Below, piece by piece: positions 37,774 through 50,062 of a stretch of DNA of 64,000 bases. Each line of letters begins with the position of its first letter. Within the stretch, counting starts at the first letter, position 1. The position numbers were made by a program, and so were the translations under genes. This DNA is from Dimorphilus gyrociliatus (lineage: Eukaryota; Annelida; Polychaeta; Dinophilidae). The stretch is taken from contig CAJFCJ010000019.1 in NCBI GenBank assembly GCA_904063045.1, forward strand, positions 982,570 to 1,046,569. Direction: 5' to 3'. The notes beneath the pieces were generated by a model. The model did no database searches. It saw only the letters and a program-made list of their open reading frames with translations, and was not told the origin of the DNA.

Positions 37774-39139
37774 TCAAATGTGCTTGAGTAGTTCGACTGC
37801 AAGACTGCAACTTAAGCCTGTTCCATCCGATTCAACTAGCAGCTTTTTTACAACACCATCTTGGATATACATTGCGTAGCGCTTAGATCGAACGTTTCCA
37901 AGCACGTTCGTCAGATCCAATTGCATATCAATCGCCTTCGTAAACTCTCCATCCGCATCGGCGAACATCCTTATCTAACGACGGGTAAAGAATAAGATTT
38001 ATATAAACCGTTTTTACGTTAAAATTAAATGCAGAACAATAATTTTTTTTTTTCTATAAAAGATGTTTGTCTCACTCACAAACTTACCTTACCATCGGCT
38101 CCTTGGTGTTTACCCCAAGCATCCATGACAAAAGCATCGTTTACGGATAAGCAGGCGATAGTCGTGATTCCTTTCTCTATAAATTTAGAGTAATTTTCGA
38201 CATAACCGGGTAAGTGTTTCTGCAAAGGTTGATGGGAAGTTAGTATTTAGAATTAATATCTTATTTTGAAATACTAGCGCTAATAATAATAAGAAATCTT
38301 TTATAGATTAAGGAATCGGAAGCTACAAAATTAACATTTAACCCGGTGAATAAAAAAAAAAAAAACAAAGGGAGAAAATGCTTCATATCTCTTTTTGATT
38401 GTTGTTTTTTTTAAAAAGAAATCTGAGCTGCCCAAAAAAAAAGCATTGGAAAATACAAGCGATCGAATAGGCGAGATTAGAAGTATATATTATTATCACA
38501 TTGAATAATATGAATATTATAAATAAATATATATATATCAATAAGAATTGTATGTTATTTTTTTTCTTTACTTTAAATAAAAGCTATTATTATTTTTTTA
38601 ATAATAATTCTTAACTATCGATTTTATTGTTTACCTCCGGTGAGATGGAATGAGATAAGAATTTACGTCTCTGAAATTAGTAAGTACTTTGTGCTATAAT
38701 AAAACGAACTAAAAGGAAATTCTATAATTCATATTTTTTTTTCTATTTTTATTATATTATTAATAAATCAGGTTAAATAACTTTTGTCTAATCAAATAAA
38801 AATGATAATGAAATTTTTACTATATAAAAATTATTTATTGTTTTCATACTAATATTTCTTTATAAAGATTAAAAAGTAATATTTTTTTTTTTTTTAAAAA
38901 TCTCTATATATATTAAATATTTACTGTATTACAGTAGTCTATTAAATAGGCTGTATTTATAAATATAGTTGAGTACTCACCTTATCGCATCCAGGCGTAA
39001 AGGCACCTGGGACGGCAAATAGGACGCCCTTTCCTTTTGCAAATACCTCACCAATATAAAATTTCGAGCCCGGTTCGCCTTCAGACACTTCTAAATTGGG
39101 TAGTTTATCACCTTCCTGTAACGTTTGTTGTTTTTGCAT
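37774..39139 (-). CDS. PRDX5: Peroxiredoxin-5, atypical 2-Cys
   Basis: Three minus-strand exons, 38981-39139, 38088-38219 and 37774-37974, encode 163 aa in consistent phase 0. The enzyme reduces hydrogen peroxide, alkyl hydroperoxides and peroxynitrite using thioredoxin. The peroxidatic Cys51 sits in P-G-A-F-T-P-G-C and the resolving Cys153 in G-T-G-L-S-C-S-L, the intramolecular-disulfide layout of atypical 2-Cys PRDX5; H-L-P-G-Y and C-L-S-V-N-D-A-F are also conserved. The protein begins where mature human PRDX5 begins, so no mitochondrial presequence is visible in this exon, and the C-terminus K-H-I is not a peroxisomal signal. A cytosolic form is likely unless an upstream exon adds a presequence. 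The first intron is long (about 760 nt) for this window. Confidence 0.95.
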
Positions 39140-40314
39140 TATTTATTTCGATACGTATTTATATATAGTAATAGTAAATTTATACAACTATTTATATCAA
39201 ATGGCTATAATAATTCATATACGCAATATTAAAAGAAATAAAGTTAATTAATGATAGTTGACAAATTCGATAGTTAATTTTCCGCATAAGGAATAAGATT
39301 GAAACGTTTATATAAAAAATCAGACAGCAAACCTTCAGATATGAAGCTTGTTTTTAATATTTATTATTATTTAAAAAACAACTATCATATTTAGTCAGTT
39401 ATCTTTGACGTAAATGAACTTTTCGCTTTGTAATTTATCAATCAGAACTGACAATATAAGCATTTGGATAATTACTGTTATAGTGTTTAAAGAAATCAAA
39501 AGAGATAATAAAAAAAAGGATTTGAGAAATTATAAGATATAGAAGAGTAACGAGGTATCAGAAAAGAGATTCTGAAAGAGATTTTAGTTGTACTAATATA
39601 GGAAAAACTTGTTTTCGGCGAGGGGGAGAGAGGGAGAGAAAGCGGGAGAAAGCAACAGCATCAACAAATTTATTTTGCAATAAAAATTGTCTTGCGCGAA
39701 ATTTCCCATAAAGAAACGTTAAATTGGATCAATAAATTTCTTTATGAATATATTAATAAAATATTCAAGCAATATGCTATTTGCTTTGAATAATTATAAC
39801 TATTTGACGACATGTGTATACGACCGATTTTCACAACAGGACGCACGATTTCGTTTCAAAGACGTGATGCGGAATATGTTCTATCGAATTATCAACAAAT
39901 TTTAAATGATATACCCTTAATAAAACATTTAAGGTGCTTCCAAGTCTATAGTGGCGTCGAATCACTTTTTGAGCAATCCTTGTACAGCCGTTTAAAAGAC
40001 CCATAACAGCGTTTCTCACCGTGTACTTTTTGACATTGGGATATCCTCCGGTGAGTAGGACAATCCGAGCTACGTCATTCAGGTTCCAAAACAAAGTCGA
40101 AGAAAGGCATCCCTGTCGATGCACGAAATAGGCCAAAATTTATCCCTTCCGATTTTCCGAACTCTAGTTTCGGAGGGATCTCGTAATTCGTTCAAGTAAG
40201 AAAACAGTGCCGGCCCTGTAAAGTGTTGTAACCTTCATATCGGATTTTCAGTAATCTAGCCAGCTTTGAAGCGGTATAAAATTCCCGAGTAAATTTTAAT
40301 TATATTAAAGGAAG
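39140..40314. other. Intergenic, divergent PRDX5 / INTS11
   Basis: A GA-rich patch lies at about 39620-39650. From 39810 to 40140 the DNA is GC-richer and open on both strands (65 codons on plus from 39812, 101 codons on minus from 40136). Neither product shows a domain I know, and the overlap means at most one is real. It may be an old gene fragment or promoter DNA. Confidence 0.4.
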
Positions 40315-42123
40315 ATGACTGAAATTCGAGCAATCCCACTGGGAGCAGGGCAGGATGTAGGTAGATCATGCATCCTAATCGAAATTGGGGGAAAAAATAT
40401 CATGCTTGATTGCGGCATGCATATGGGCTATAACGATGATCGCCGATTTCCAGATTTTTCGTTTATTCGAAAATCTGGCGATCTAACTCCTTATTTAGAT
40501 TGCGTTATTATCAGTCACTTTCACCTCGATCATTGCGGTGCTTTACCCTACATGACTGAAATGGTCGGGTACAACGGACCTATTTATATGACTCATCCAA
40601 CCAAAGCCGTCTGTCCTATTCTTCTTGAAGACTACAGAAAGCTAACAGTGGAAAAAAAGGGCGAACAAAACTTTTTTACATCTGAAATGATAAAAAAGTG
40701 TATGTCGAAATGCGTCGCCGTTAATCTTCATCAGACGATTCAGGTAGATAGTGAACTAAGAATAAAACCCTATTACGCCGGTCACGTTCTGGGTGCTGCA
40801 ATGTTCCATGTTGAAGTGAAAAATCAATCGCTCGTCTACACGGGCGATTATAATATGACGCCGGATAGACATTTGGGAGCCGCCAGTATCGATAAATGCC
40901 GTCCGGATTTACTTATTACTGAGTCGACTTATGCTACAACTATTCGAGATTCTAAACGATGTAGGGAAAGGGATTTTCTCCAAAAGGTCCACGAATGCGT
41001 GGAGAGAGACGGAAAAGTTCTAATTCCAGTTTTTGCGCTTGGAAGAGCTCAGGAGTTATGCATATTACTTGAAACTTATTGGGAGAGAATGAATTTAAAA
41101 GTTCCTATATATTTTGCGGTTGGTCTCACGGAAAAAGCCAATAACTATTATAAAATGTTTATAACTTGGACTAATCAAAAGATTAAGCAGACATTTCTCG
41201 AAAGGAATATGTTCGAATTCAAACATATCCGTGCTTTTGATCGAAGTTTTATAGAAAATCCTGGATCTATGGTGGTGCTAGCTACGCCTGGTATGTTACA
41301 TAGTGGATTGTCGTTACAAATCTTTAAAAAATGGGCCCCTTTCGAAAAGAATATGGTCATTATGCCTGGATACTGTGTCCAAGGTACTGTTGGATTTAAA
41401 ATATTGAGTGGTCAGAGAAAATTAGATATAGACGGCCATCCTTTAGAAGTAAAAATGTCGGTTCAATATATGTCCTTCAGTGCGCACGCCGATGCCAAAG
41501 GTATAATGCAACTAATTGGGATGTGCGAGCCAAAAAACGTTATGCTAGTTCACGGAGAGGGTGGAAAAATGCAGTTTCTCAAAGCCAAGATCGAAAGAGA
41601 ATATGGTACGTCTTGTTATATGCCAGCCAATGGGGAGATGGCAATTATCGACACAAAGACTAATATGGAAGCTAATATTTCTATACCTCTTTTGAAACGA
41701 ACATTGGCTGTTGGAAATACAAAAAATGACATTCCTGAACCTAAAAAATGCAGGACATTACATGCAGCTGTCGTAATGAATAATAATAAATTAACTATTG
41801 TGGACACTGACGAAACGGTGAATAATGTATTAAATAAAAATCTCCATCATATTCAGTATTCTACCTGCCTGCCTATCCCAGCGAAAGAAAGTGCAAAAAG
41901 CCTGTTTGATTTATTAACGGACGTGCTACAAGATGTAGTTGTTACCCACTCTGCTGACGGTACAATAAGCGTCGACGATGTTGACATTCATATAGAGCAA
42001 GAGGATGAAAGTTGTAAAAAAGCAATGATCAGTTGGCAACACGAAGATGAACAATTAGGTAGTTTTGTATGTAAACTTATTAAACAACACTGCAAAAGCA
42101 TAACAAATGAGGAAGAAAACTAA
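40315..42123 (+). CDS. INTS11: Integrator complex subunit 11 endonuclease
   Basis: A single open frame of 602 aa, full length compared with human (600 aa) and colinear throughout. INTS11 is the metallo-beta-lactamase/beta-CASP nuclease of the Integrator complex; with INTS9 and INTS4 it cleaves snRNA 3' ends and nascent RNA at paused RNA polymerase II. The zinc-binding motif H-F-H-L-D-H is at residues 68-73, the same numbers as in human. D-C-G (32-34), [13 protein letters not shown], the L-I-T-E-S-T-Y beta-lactamase motif 3 with its Glu, F-A-L-G-R-A-Q-E and S-A-H-A-D are all intact, so the nuclease should be active. The gene has no intron, unlike most neighbours. Start chosen at the family's M-x-x-I-R. 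Confidence 0.97.
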   Translation: MTEIRAIPLGAGQDVGRSCILIEIGGKNIMLDCGMHMGYNDDRRFPDFSFIRKSGDLTPYLDCVIISHFHLDHCGALPYMTEMVGYNGPIYMTHPTKAVCPILLEDYRKLTVEKKGEQNFFTSEMIKKCMSKCVAVNLHQTIQVDSELRIKPYYAGHVLGAAMFHVEVKNQSLVYTGDYNMTPDRHLGAASIDKCRPDLLITESTYATTIRDSKRCRERDFLQKVHECVERDGKVLIPVFALGRAQELCILLETYWERMNLKVPIYFAVGLTEKANNYYKMFITWTNQKIKQTFLERNMFEFKHIRAFDRSFIENPGSMVVLATPGMLHSGLSLQIFKKWAPFEKNMVIMPGYCVQGTVGFKILSGQRKLDIDGHPLEVKMSVQYMSFSAHADAKGIMQLIGMCEPKNVMLVHGEGGKMQFLKAKIEREYGTSCYMPANGEMAIIDTKTNMEANISIPLLKRTLAVGNTKNDIPEPKKCRTLHAAVVMNNNKLTIVDTDETVNNVLNKNLHHIQYSTCLPIPAKESAKSLFDLLTDVLQDVVVTHSADGTISVDDVDIHIEQEDESCKKAMISWQHEDEQLGSFVCKLIKQHCKSITNEEEN

Positions 42124-42734
42124 ACTTTAAACTGATAAATAACATTTCTGACACATGTACTCTGTACAGTGCTTCTGTAACAGTTTATATCAGCCTTTTT
42201 TTCTAAAATATAATATTCAAATTCTCTTACGATAACTAAAAGATTACTCGTACATACGAAGTGTTTGAGAGTACTGGCGTCCTTAATTTAAAAGTTCGTA
42301 TGTTCTCACTTTCAGAGATAAGAATATAGTTTTAAAGAGCGTATCTACAGGCATATTTTCTCTTGATGCTATTTCGTTACTACGTTTATAAACTAACCAA
42401 ATAGACTAGTTTAGTTTTCGCTAAGAGGTAAAAGAAACGTAACTGTTGTAGGATTGATATGCTATAAAAAATACTTGCCCCATTTTCTAACGATTTATTA
42501 ATATAAATGAAAATACTAGAGTCGCGCCTTTCCTCCCTACTGATTATTCAAAATACTTGAATCATCAGATGACAAAGAACGCGTTTTTGATAACAGATGT
42601 AATCAGCGTTATACGTGCGACTCAGAAATATCAGAAATAATCTGAAACTATATAAGAAAAATTAAGGTAGTGTAAATATTCAGTCTTTAAGAAGAAAGTT
42701 AAAGAGAACGATAGTTTATTTTATTAATTAAATT
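42124..42734. other. Intergenic between two intronless genes
   Basis: AT-rich spacer of 611 bp carrying the 3' flank of INTS11 and the 5' flank of the hydroxylase gene. No ORF or RNA gene seen. Confidence 0.6.
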
Positions 42735-43697
42735 ATGGCTGGCGAGACGAGAAACCTTTATTTGTCATCTGTTGAACAGAAAACTGACAGCTTTAATAGT
42801 AGTTTCTATTCGGATAAAGATTGGAGAATTCTACAACCTATATGGGACTTACGTTTTGGCTATGAGAATGTCTTGTCATCGCCTGTATTTCCTCCGATAC
42901 TTTGCACATTATTCTATGTTATTTATTGTAGCATTTATACAATAATTGATCTCTACTTCGTAAACTTTAAAATCATCAAACGCTATAAAATTCAACCGGA
43001 TAGGGCTCCAAACGCTAAAGGTATTGAAAGAGCTGTATTGTTGACGCTATGGAATAATATGGTATGGACCTTACCAATTACAATGGCTCAGTGGGCTTTT
43101 ACGCCGAACGAAGTTCTGCCGAAAGTTGCTCCAACTCTATTCGAATTTATATGGCAGCATTTTGCCGCCTTGGCTATGTTCGATTTCTTCTACTTTACTT
43201 GGCACTCAATTCATCACAAAGTTCGCTTTCTGTACAAGCATTGCCACGCAGTTCATCACGAATATTACGTGTGCAACTCCTGGGTTACTCAATATCTACA
43301 CCCCTGGGAGCTGATATGCGTCGGATTTTTCACCTATTCTTCCGTTATGATCTTTAATCCGCATCCTATGACAAAATGGTCTTATCTACTGTTTTCAGAA
43401 ATAATCTCTATAGATGAGCATTCGGGTTATGATTTTCCGTTTATGCTAAGCAACATCTTTAAGATAATGGGAGGAGCCGTAAAACACGATATGCATCATA
43501 TGAGACCTCTGACAAATTATGCTCCATTCTATCTCTATTGGGATTGGATCTTCGGCACAAATTGTCCTGGAGTAAGGGCAGGAGGTTATAGGGATCAGGC
43601 AATGTTAGAATACGAGAGGAAACGAAAGGAACGGATTTCAAATATGAAAGGAAAACAGAAGCATAAATTCTCCTGGTGGTACAAATATATTAACTAG
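42735..43697 (+). CDS. Cholesterol 25-hydroxylase-like fatty acid hydroxylase
   Basis: Intronless ORF of 320 aa. Fatty-acid-hydroxylase superfamily: an ER-membrane di-iron oxygenase. The three histidine boxes are visible: H-S-I-H-H (about residue 156), H-A-V-H-H (about 171) and H-D-M-H-H (about 252), with hydrophobic spans near residues 55-80, 110-125 and 140-155. The layout (W-H-S-x-H-H, H-C-H-x-x-H-H, then H-x-x-H-H followed by Y-x-P-F-Y-x-Y-W-D) resembles CH25H and related sterol hydroxylases more than C4-sterol oxidases. Vertebrate CH25H is also intronless. Substrate cannot be read from sequence; invertebrates often have several such paralogues. The start is the first in-frame ATG of the frame. 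Confidence 0.88.
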   Translation: MAGETRNLYLSSVEQKTDSFNSSFYSDKDWRILQPIWDLRFGYENVLSSPVFPPILCTLFYVIYCSIYTIIDLYFVNFKIIKRYKIQPDRAPNAKGIERAVLLTLWNNMVWTLPITMAQWAFTPNEVLPKVAPTLFEFIWQHFAALAMFDFFYFTWHSIHHKVRFLYKHCHAVHHEYYVCNSWVTQYLHPWELICVGFFTYSSVMIFNPHPMTKWSYLLFSEIISIDEHSGYDFPFMLSNIFKIMGGAVKHDMHHMRPLTNYAPFYLYWDWIFGTNCPGVRAGGYRDQAMLEYERKRKERISNMKGKQKHKFSWWYKYIN

Positions 43698-45847
43698 AAA
43701 GACAAGATCATATATCCCGAAGAAAGACATTTCCTAATCTATTGATAAAGGAAGAAACTGTTTTTATGAATATTTATTGTCAAAAATGACCAAAACATTT
43801 TTAATTTTGTGACATGTTATAGTAAGCCTGATAATGAAACGTGGCAAATTCATATCCTTATAAAACATTCTTCATTTCCGCCACGCTGAAAGTCAGGTGC
43901 ACTACTCGTACACAAGTACTTGACGCATATACTTGATAATATATAAAAAAATTTCTTTTATGTAATAGTCTGTTTTCAAAGCGACTTTCGTAATTGATTT
44001 GCCTAAAGACAACGGGAGAATTTCTTTGTAACACAGCTTAGCAATTAACGATGGGAGGCTGGAATAAAAAAAAAACCCGGCAATTTTATCTTCATATGTT
44101 CCTCTTCCTTCTTATATTCTTTATCCTACTTTCTTTTCTTATGCTTTGCTATCATAAACACTTTTTTATTTACCGAAAACAAATAATAAGATATTTTGGC
44201 GTATGTGACGTAATTAATATTGGATTTCTTATATAGGTCATGTAAAAGTTTATCAGCTTAGAGGATACTAATATTTTAATCTATATATATCAACATACGC
44301 TGGGCATAAATCTACATTAATGAATTTTTATATAGCTATACATATATAAATAAATAAATATCTATATATATATTTATACATGTATATATAATATATATAT
44401 ATATCTCATAAATAGATATATAGATATAAAGCTAAGGGGACCGAAAAGATTCCCAAAGCAAACAGTCAATCAGAAAATAACGTCGGCTGATGACGCTCGA
44501 ACTCGTTTCATTTCAGACGTTATCTTTCATTTCGCCTCGATCAAACGACTTCCCCTATTTTTTTTACGCTCAGTTTTCTATCCCTTCACCAAAACCCATT
44601 TTAATTAAGGAGTGCTAAACGATCTCTTTTTATGAAATATCCAACTCTTATAAATTATTCTTATTTCAAATTAACAACATTTACCGTCTTTACTATTTGC
44701 AGATTGGATGAACTGATGAGTTGTTTTTCCTTTGAAATTAAATAGAGAAAAGGTATGAAAAAAGTTACGTTGATAGTCAAAGACAGGCAGGCTAAAGTAT
44801 TCACACGCCGCTAGATTCGCTTCCCTCAACCTGTCATACATGATATATCACATGTTCGATATGTAGTTTATAATTTTGCTTTCTCTTTACTTCAACTACA
44901 CCTTTCTTCTTTTTCTCTTTCTGTCTTTTCTCTATCCACTTTTCGTTTTCCATCTATAATCCATCTTTCTTTAGCCTCCTCCCTACCCAATCCTCTTCCT
45001 ATTACCCTTCATCTCTCCCTTTTCGCCCTCTCTCTCTCTCTATCTATCTATCCTTCTTTTTTTCAGATTTCATCAATCTTCGAATTGAGAAATATTCTAG
45101 TGTTTTATTCATACCTTCCAGTCTACTAATTCAAATTAAGTGTAAAAGAAGGAGCAATGGAACGCGATAAAAACGCGAGCGTCAATAATATGTCTAAGCT
45201 AGGGAAGATTTTCTTATAAAACATATATTAGGTGAGATCAGTAAAGAAACGATGATTCAAGTTGTTTGACGCCTAAGTAAACTTTAAGAGTTAGGACAAA
45301 GGAAGGAACTGGAAGAGCAGACATGAGTAAATGGAGATTAGTGAGTCGACTCACGGACGTGTTCATTAGCTAAAGATAATTAAGAACAAGTCAGCCGTCG
45401 CAAACAACGACATATAATACTCGCTAAAACCTTTTCGATCCTCTGGAGGCGCGATCTTTTCAAATTCTTTAGCGTTCCTATATCGAACAGAAGTATGTAT
45501 TCAGAAGAAATCAATCAAAAAATGCAACAAGTAAAGTCATACAATGCACAAGGCCTATTGTTGCTAATGTTGAAAGACAAAACAATAAAATATTTCCATA
45601 GGAAGTTGTCTAATGGCTGTCTGTCTATAGATTGCTGTTGACTTTCGATGCTCGTCTTTATTACTGGTGCCAACGACAATAAATTAGCTAATATTTTTTT
45701 TCGTACGGAGTTCAACAAGCGCTATATTGTCTTTGACACGAAACGTCGTTTCTGTCATTAGGCGTACAGATCACCTGACCCGTAAGGGGGTAAAGGGGGA
45801 GGGAATAGTGCTGACTGGAACGACACCTAGCGCGCTAGCTGCAAAAC
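43698..45847. other. Intergenic, upstream of the GPR158-like gene
   Basis: Contains (AT)n blocks (about 44284-44430) and a pyrimidine-rich block (about 44878-45070). A 61-codon hydrophobic ORF at 44051-44236 looks like AT-rich noise. From 45100 the DNA is more complex and probably holds the promoter and 5' UTR of the receptor gene. The 12-bp palindrome CTAGCGCGCTAG (45827-45838) lies 9 bp before the ATG. Confidence 0.45.
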
Positions 45848-48800
45848 ATGCAGTATGAACGGAGGTGGTTGGGCGGGATGAAGTCCGCCCTCCTCGTCTT
45901 CGATTATCAAACTTTCTTTGTTTTTATTTTATTATTAATGATTTTGGCTGCCGCCAAGGCTAATGAAGACCGTCCAGCTGATGATCAGGAAACAGGCAGC
46001 AGTGGAGATATTGGTGATGAGCCAACTCAAGGTAACGCCACGTTGTTGGATAGGGTCGACAAGTTTCTTCGCATAGTCGAGCAATACGAAAGAAACAGGG
46101 GTAATTGTACTGCCGGGGTGGGAACAATTCTTGGAAAAGGAGTCGTCGTCCAGTATGGAAGAAGAAGATTTCGCAAGCAGGCAGAAGTAGCCGTTCACAG
46201 AGCTAATCTTTTAACAAGACTGTGGCGTTTTATGAAACAGGAAGAAATCCAATCAGAAGTTTTACTGTACACTTTAGTACATTCAATGGTTGCTAGCGAC
46301 AAAGATATTTTTGCAGCCGGAAACTGTTATGATAAGGATCAATTCAAAAACTATACCTTATTCTGCCCCTATGCTCATAGACTTCGTAACTCTTCAACAG
46401 AGATAACGGTCAAGGATCTCAGTGTCGCTTACAAATATTTGAATAATGGATCCGAATTTTTCAGAGAGCCTAAGACGAAAGCCCAGAGAAAGCTGAATAG
46501 TTCGTACGCCTTAAGCGTCGGTAGGTCTTTATTTATTTATAAAGTTCCGTATCGCCATTTTAATTCGGTGCGACGTAATGACATCGGAGCGGAAAAAGTA
46601 AGAGTGAAACAAACAAGTCATCGCTGATTAGTAGCTACGTAATTATAGAACGGACTGGCATATGTATATGAAGGTTTCGCCCTAAACTTTTTTCGGCTTC
46701 GACAATTGACGAGCAATGATAGAAATTCTTTCTTATTCAATTAAGAATAAGAGTCAGAGGGAGAAAGGCTGAGCGGAGAAAAAAAGGAAAGGGGACAAAA
46801 GGGGCGGATGAAAATTTAGGTTAAACATCTTCATTAATTTGTTTTGTTTCATCTCTCCAAGGGGAGGAGGAAATTGTAAAAAGGGGTGGTAGGGGGCGGA
46901 GAAGAAAAGGGGAAAAGAGAGAGAAAAAAAAGCTATTCGCTTTTTAGTCGTCGCGGTCACGAAACGGAAACAAATTTGCCACCTCGTTTATTCCTATGTT
47001 GACAAACGTTATATCGCGGTGACGACAGACTAAAAATATTAAACGCCGATCGATATCCGCCCTATCCGAAAATCGCGTTGACTTAATTTGTTGCGCTAAC
47101 AAACGGCGACGATGTCTCTACTACCTGCAAGCGTCTCTCTCTCTCGCTCACTCACTCGCTCGCTCTCTACTTTTATTCCTATATTGCCAGTATATTTATC
47201 TATTCTAGATGGAACATAAATCAGGGCATATTTTTCTATCGTATCCTTCGTTCCTACATTCCCTCTCTCTCTATCTCACTTACTCATTCACTCACTCACT
47301 CACTCATTCATTCATCCTCTCCCGCTTTCTCTCGCTCTCTCTTTCCGTCACGTCTCTATCTGTGAAGTTGACCGTGAGAATCGGAGCGTTTAAAGCAGAC
47401 GTAATAAATCACGAGCGTTTTCAGGCCTCGCGGTCCGATAATAATCCTATATTTTACAATTTTATTTCCATTAACACTGGCACACGCATATATACATGGA
47501 GAGGCATTCATACATAATATTTTTTATGTTTTTTCCTTTTTAACAGGACTGTTCCAGTATCGCTATAATGAATCAGAGCATAAGCCTACGGTAGATTTAG
47601 AGAGTATTCAAATCGATTATGATGATGGGCATTGGGGTCTACCTTATTTTGATTGTGGAGGTGGTGACATATGGATGATGACTTACACTGTACCATTCTT
47701 TGGTTACGACCAAGAAAACCGTCGCTATTATTTCAAGTAAGTCTTGATTGGAGACGTCTCTAGCCTTCCGGCTTGTAATTCAAATTGCGCTCTGCTGATA
47801 CTTTGTTTGTAGTCCATTCAGAACCGTAAGAGAACAAGAAAGCTTGATGAGATGCGTATAGTATTACAAAAGGCACTTTTATTGCATTTTCTGTTCGATA
47901 ATCTTGATATCGTCGTTACATAGATGAGAAATTGTATAAAAATTGTAGAAATTGTACGAAACGGAAAACGTAAAAAACATCACTCGTAACCTAATCCGGT
48001 TTTCGAAAGAATACATTCAAGTGCCCTCGAAAGCCCGTAACGCCGCTCCTAAGTGGTGAAGAGAAATTTTCGGCCGTTTTGTACGGAATTACACACTCGT
48101 TTTGTCAATTTGTAACGCATAATAGAACGCTACGCTATAGGATTATCTTAATTTGACAATTTCAAGATTAGTTTATAAGTACATTTTTAAGACTGTGTAA
48201 AGCGCCTAAGCATTTTCCATAGACCAGTCAAGCTTCCCTTCCGTCCGCTATCGCCTTGACCCTTTCCCTTCCCTTCCTATTCCTTTCACTCCATTAGGTT
48301 TTTAATATATTGCTCTCTTATATTCCTTTTTTTTTCGTTTCCTAGAGGAACGAGCGGTATCGACATAGATCTGCAAAAAGTCGACATTGACCAGTGTCCG
48401 CAAAAGGAAGGGAAGGAGTATAATCATTTCGCTGGAACACACAAGTGCAAGCTGGAAACAACTAAGGTAATGAGGGGGGAGGTTTAAGCTAGTGGGATTA
48501 ATATCATTGTTAGAAAGATTTCAAAAGAGGATTTAATCATCGTTTATATATCTTTTTATGCCAAGTTTTATCTGCATCAATAACATAAAAATATTTTTTT
48601 CATTTTTAGTGTGTTCCAGTTCCTGGCCTTGGCTTTTCCAGAGGGTCTTATCATTGCGTATGCAAGGAAGGTTACTACTTCCCTAATACGGACATTCCGG
48701 TCGAGAAGCGCTATTACGATGGTTCTGATGTCGAAAGAGCATTTGAATTAGAAACGAGAGGATCGGCTAGTGACTACCAAACAAATTTTACTTGCTTGCC

Positions 48801-50022
48801 ATGCGCTAAAGGCTGTAAAACGTGTCTGGATAAAACTCCGTGCCTATTGCAGTTAAACTGGGTACATCGGTCAGTGTTGCTTGGTATCAGCTGCGTCCTA
48901 ATGGCAGCTATTCCACTCCTCGTCGTTTTTACATACAAGTATAGCGACGTAAAAGTAAGTCGATTCATTTCGTTCAATAAATAGATACATATTGCTCTTT
49001 TTTCTCATCACTTATTTTATACATATTTATATGCAATATGTTTGCGTCCATATATTTTTTCTCTCTTTTATTTAATACATAATCCATATGTCGTTACAGG
49101 TGCTGAAAGCTGCCAGTCCAGTTCTTTTAAGAATTATTCTCCTTGGTGCCTTTCTCCTATATTGCCCGGTATATATCTCTTGAGAAATCAACCAAAATCT
49201 TAACCACTCTTTCATGTTCCTTATTATCATTACCGTAATCGGTTTCTTCTTCAATCAATTTCTACTTTCCGTAACCTCATTTGGTTTCCTAAACCTCTGG
49301 TTTATCGGTTAATCGGTCTTTATCTTTCAATTGGAAACATTGATTCGAGCACAATTCGCTATCATTCAAAAAATCTATTTATCCTCTATCTCTATCTTTA
49401 TCAAGCCATATCAATCTCTCTCATTCTCCCTGCCTCTCGCTCTCTTATTTTTTTTTTCTTACCAATCTTTTTTATTCTCAAATGTTTTTTTTTCATTATA
49501 CTAATGGTCTGTTATTCAACAGATGATAGTGCAATACTTTGAACCTACCCAAGTGTCCTGCTGCCTGCGCGTTTGGATGAGAGAAATAGGTTTCTCAATA
49601 TCCTACGGAGCACTTCTGCTAAAAACCTGGAGGATTTCAGTCGTCTTTCGCGTTCGTTCCGCTCAACGGGTGAAGATTAGCGATACGGATTTAATCAAAC
49701 GCCTATTATTTATAGTCCTACTCTTTTCGGTTTATCTAACCGTACGAATGGTAATTGGCCGGCCCAAGGTTATGAAAGGTATGTCCCATCATACTTTTAT
49801 GTTCGTCAATCGTGATGTCATGTTGATTAATCGAACGTGATGGTTTTCGGTTAGTGGTACAACTACAAACGAAATGAAAGAGCTTTGTATTCTTCCCTTA
49901 TTATCTGTGAATCTAATTACTCTTAAATATCTCAGCATTAAACCCTCTCGCCTCATCGTTTATTTATAGTTTTCTCTATTGCCAATAGTTTTTGCGCCGG
50001 CTTCTTAATGTACGCGTATGAA

Positions 50023-50062
<40 letters not shown>

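Noticed and set aside
44051-44236. 61-codon hydrophobic ORF
   Set aside because: Poly-F/L/I composition expected from T-rich DNA; no promoter or homologue features.
49141-49260. 60-codon minus ORF in the receptor gene
   Set aside because: Lies over exon 5 and the next intron of the receptor; shadow.
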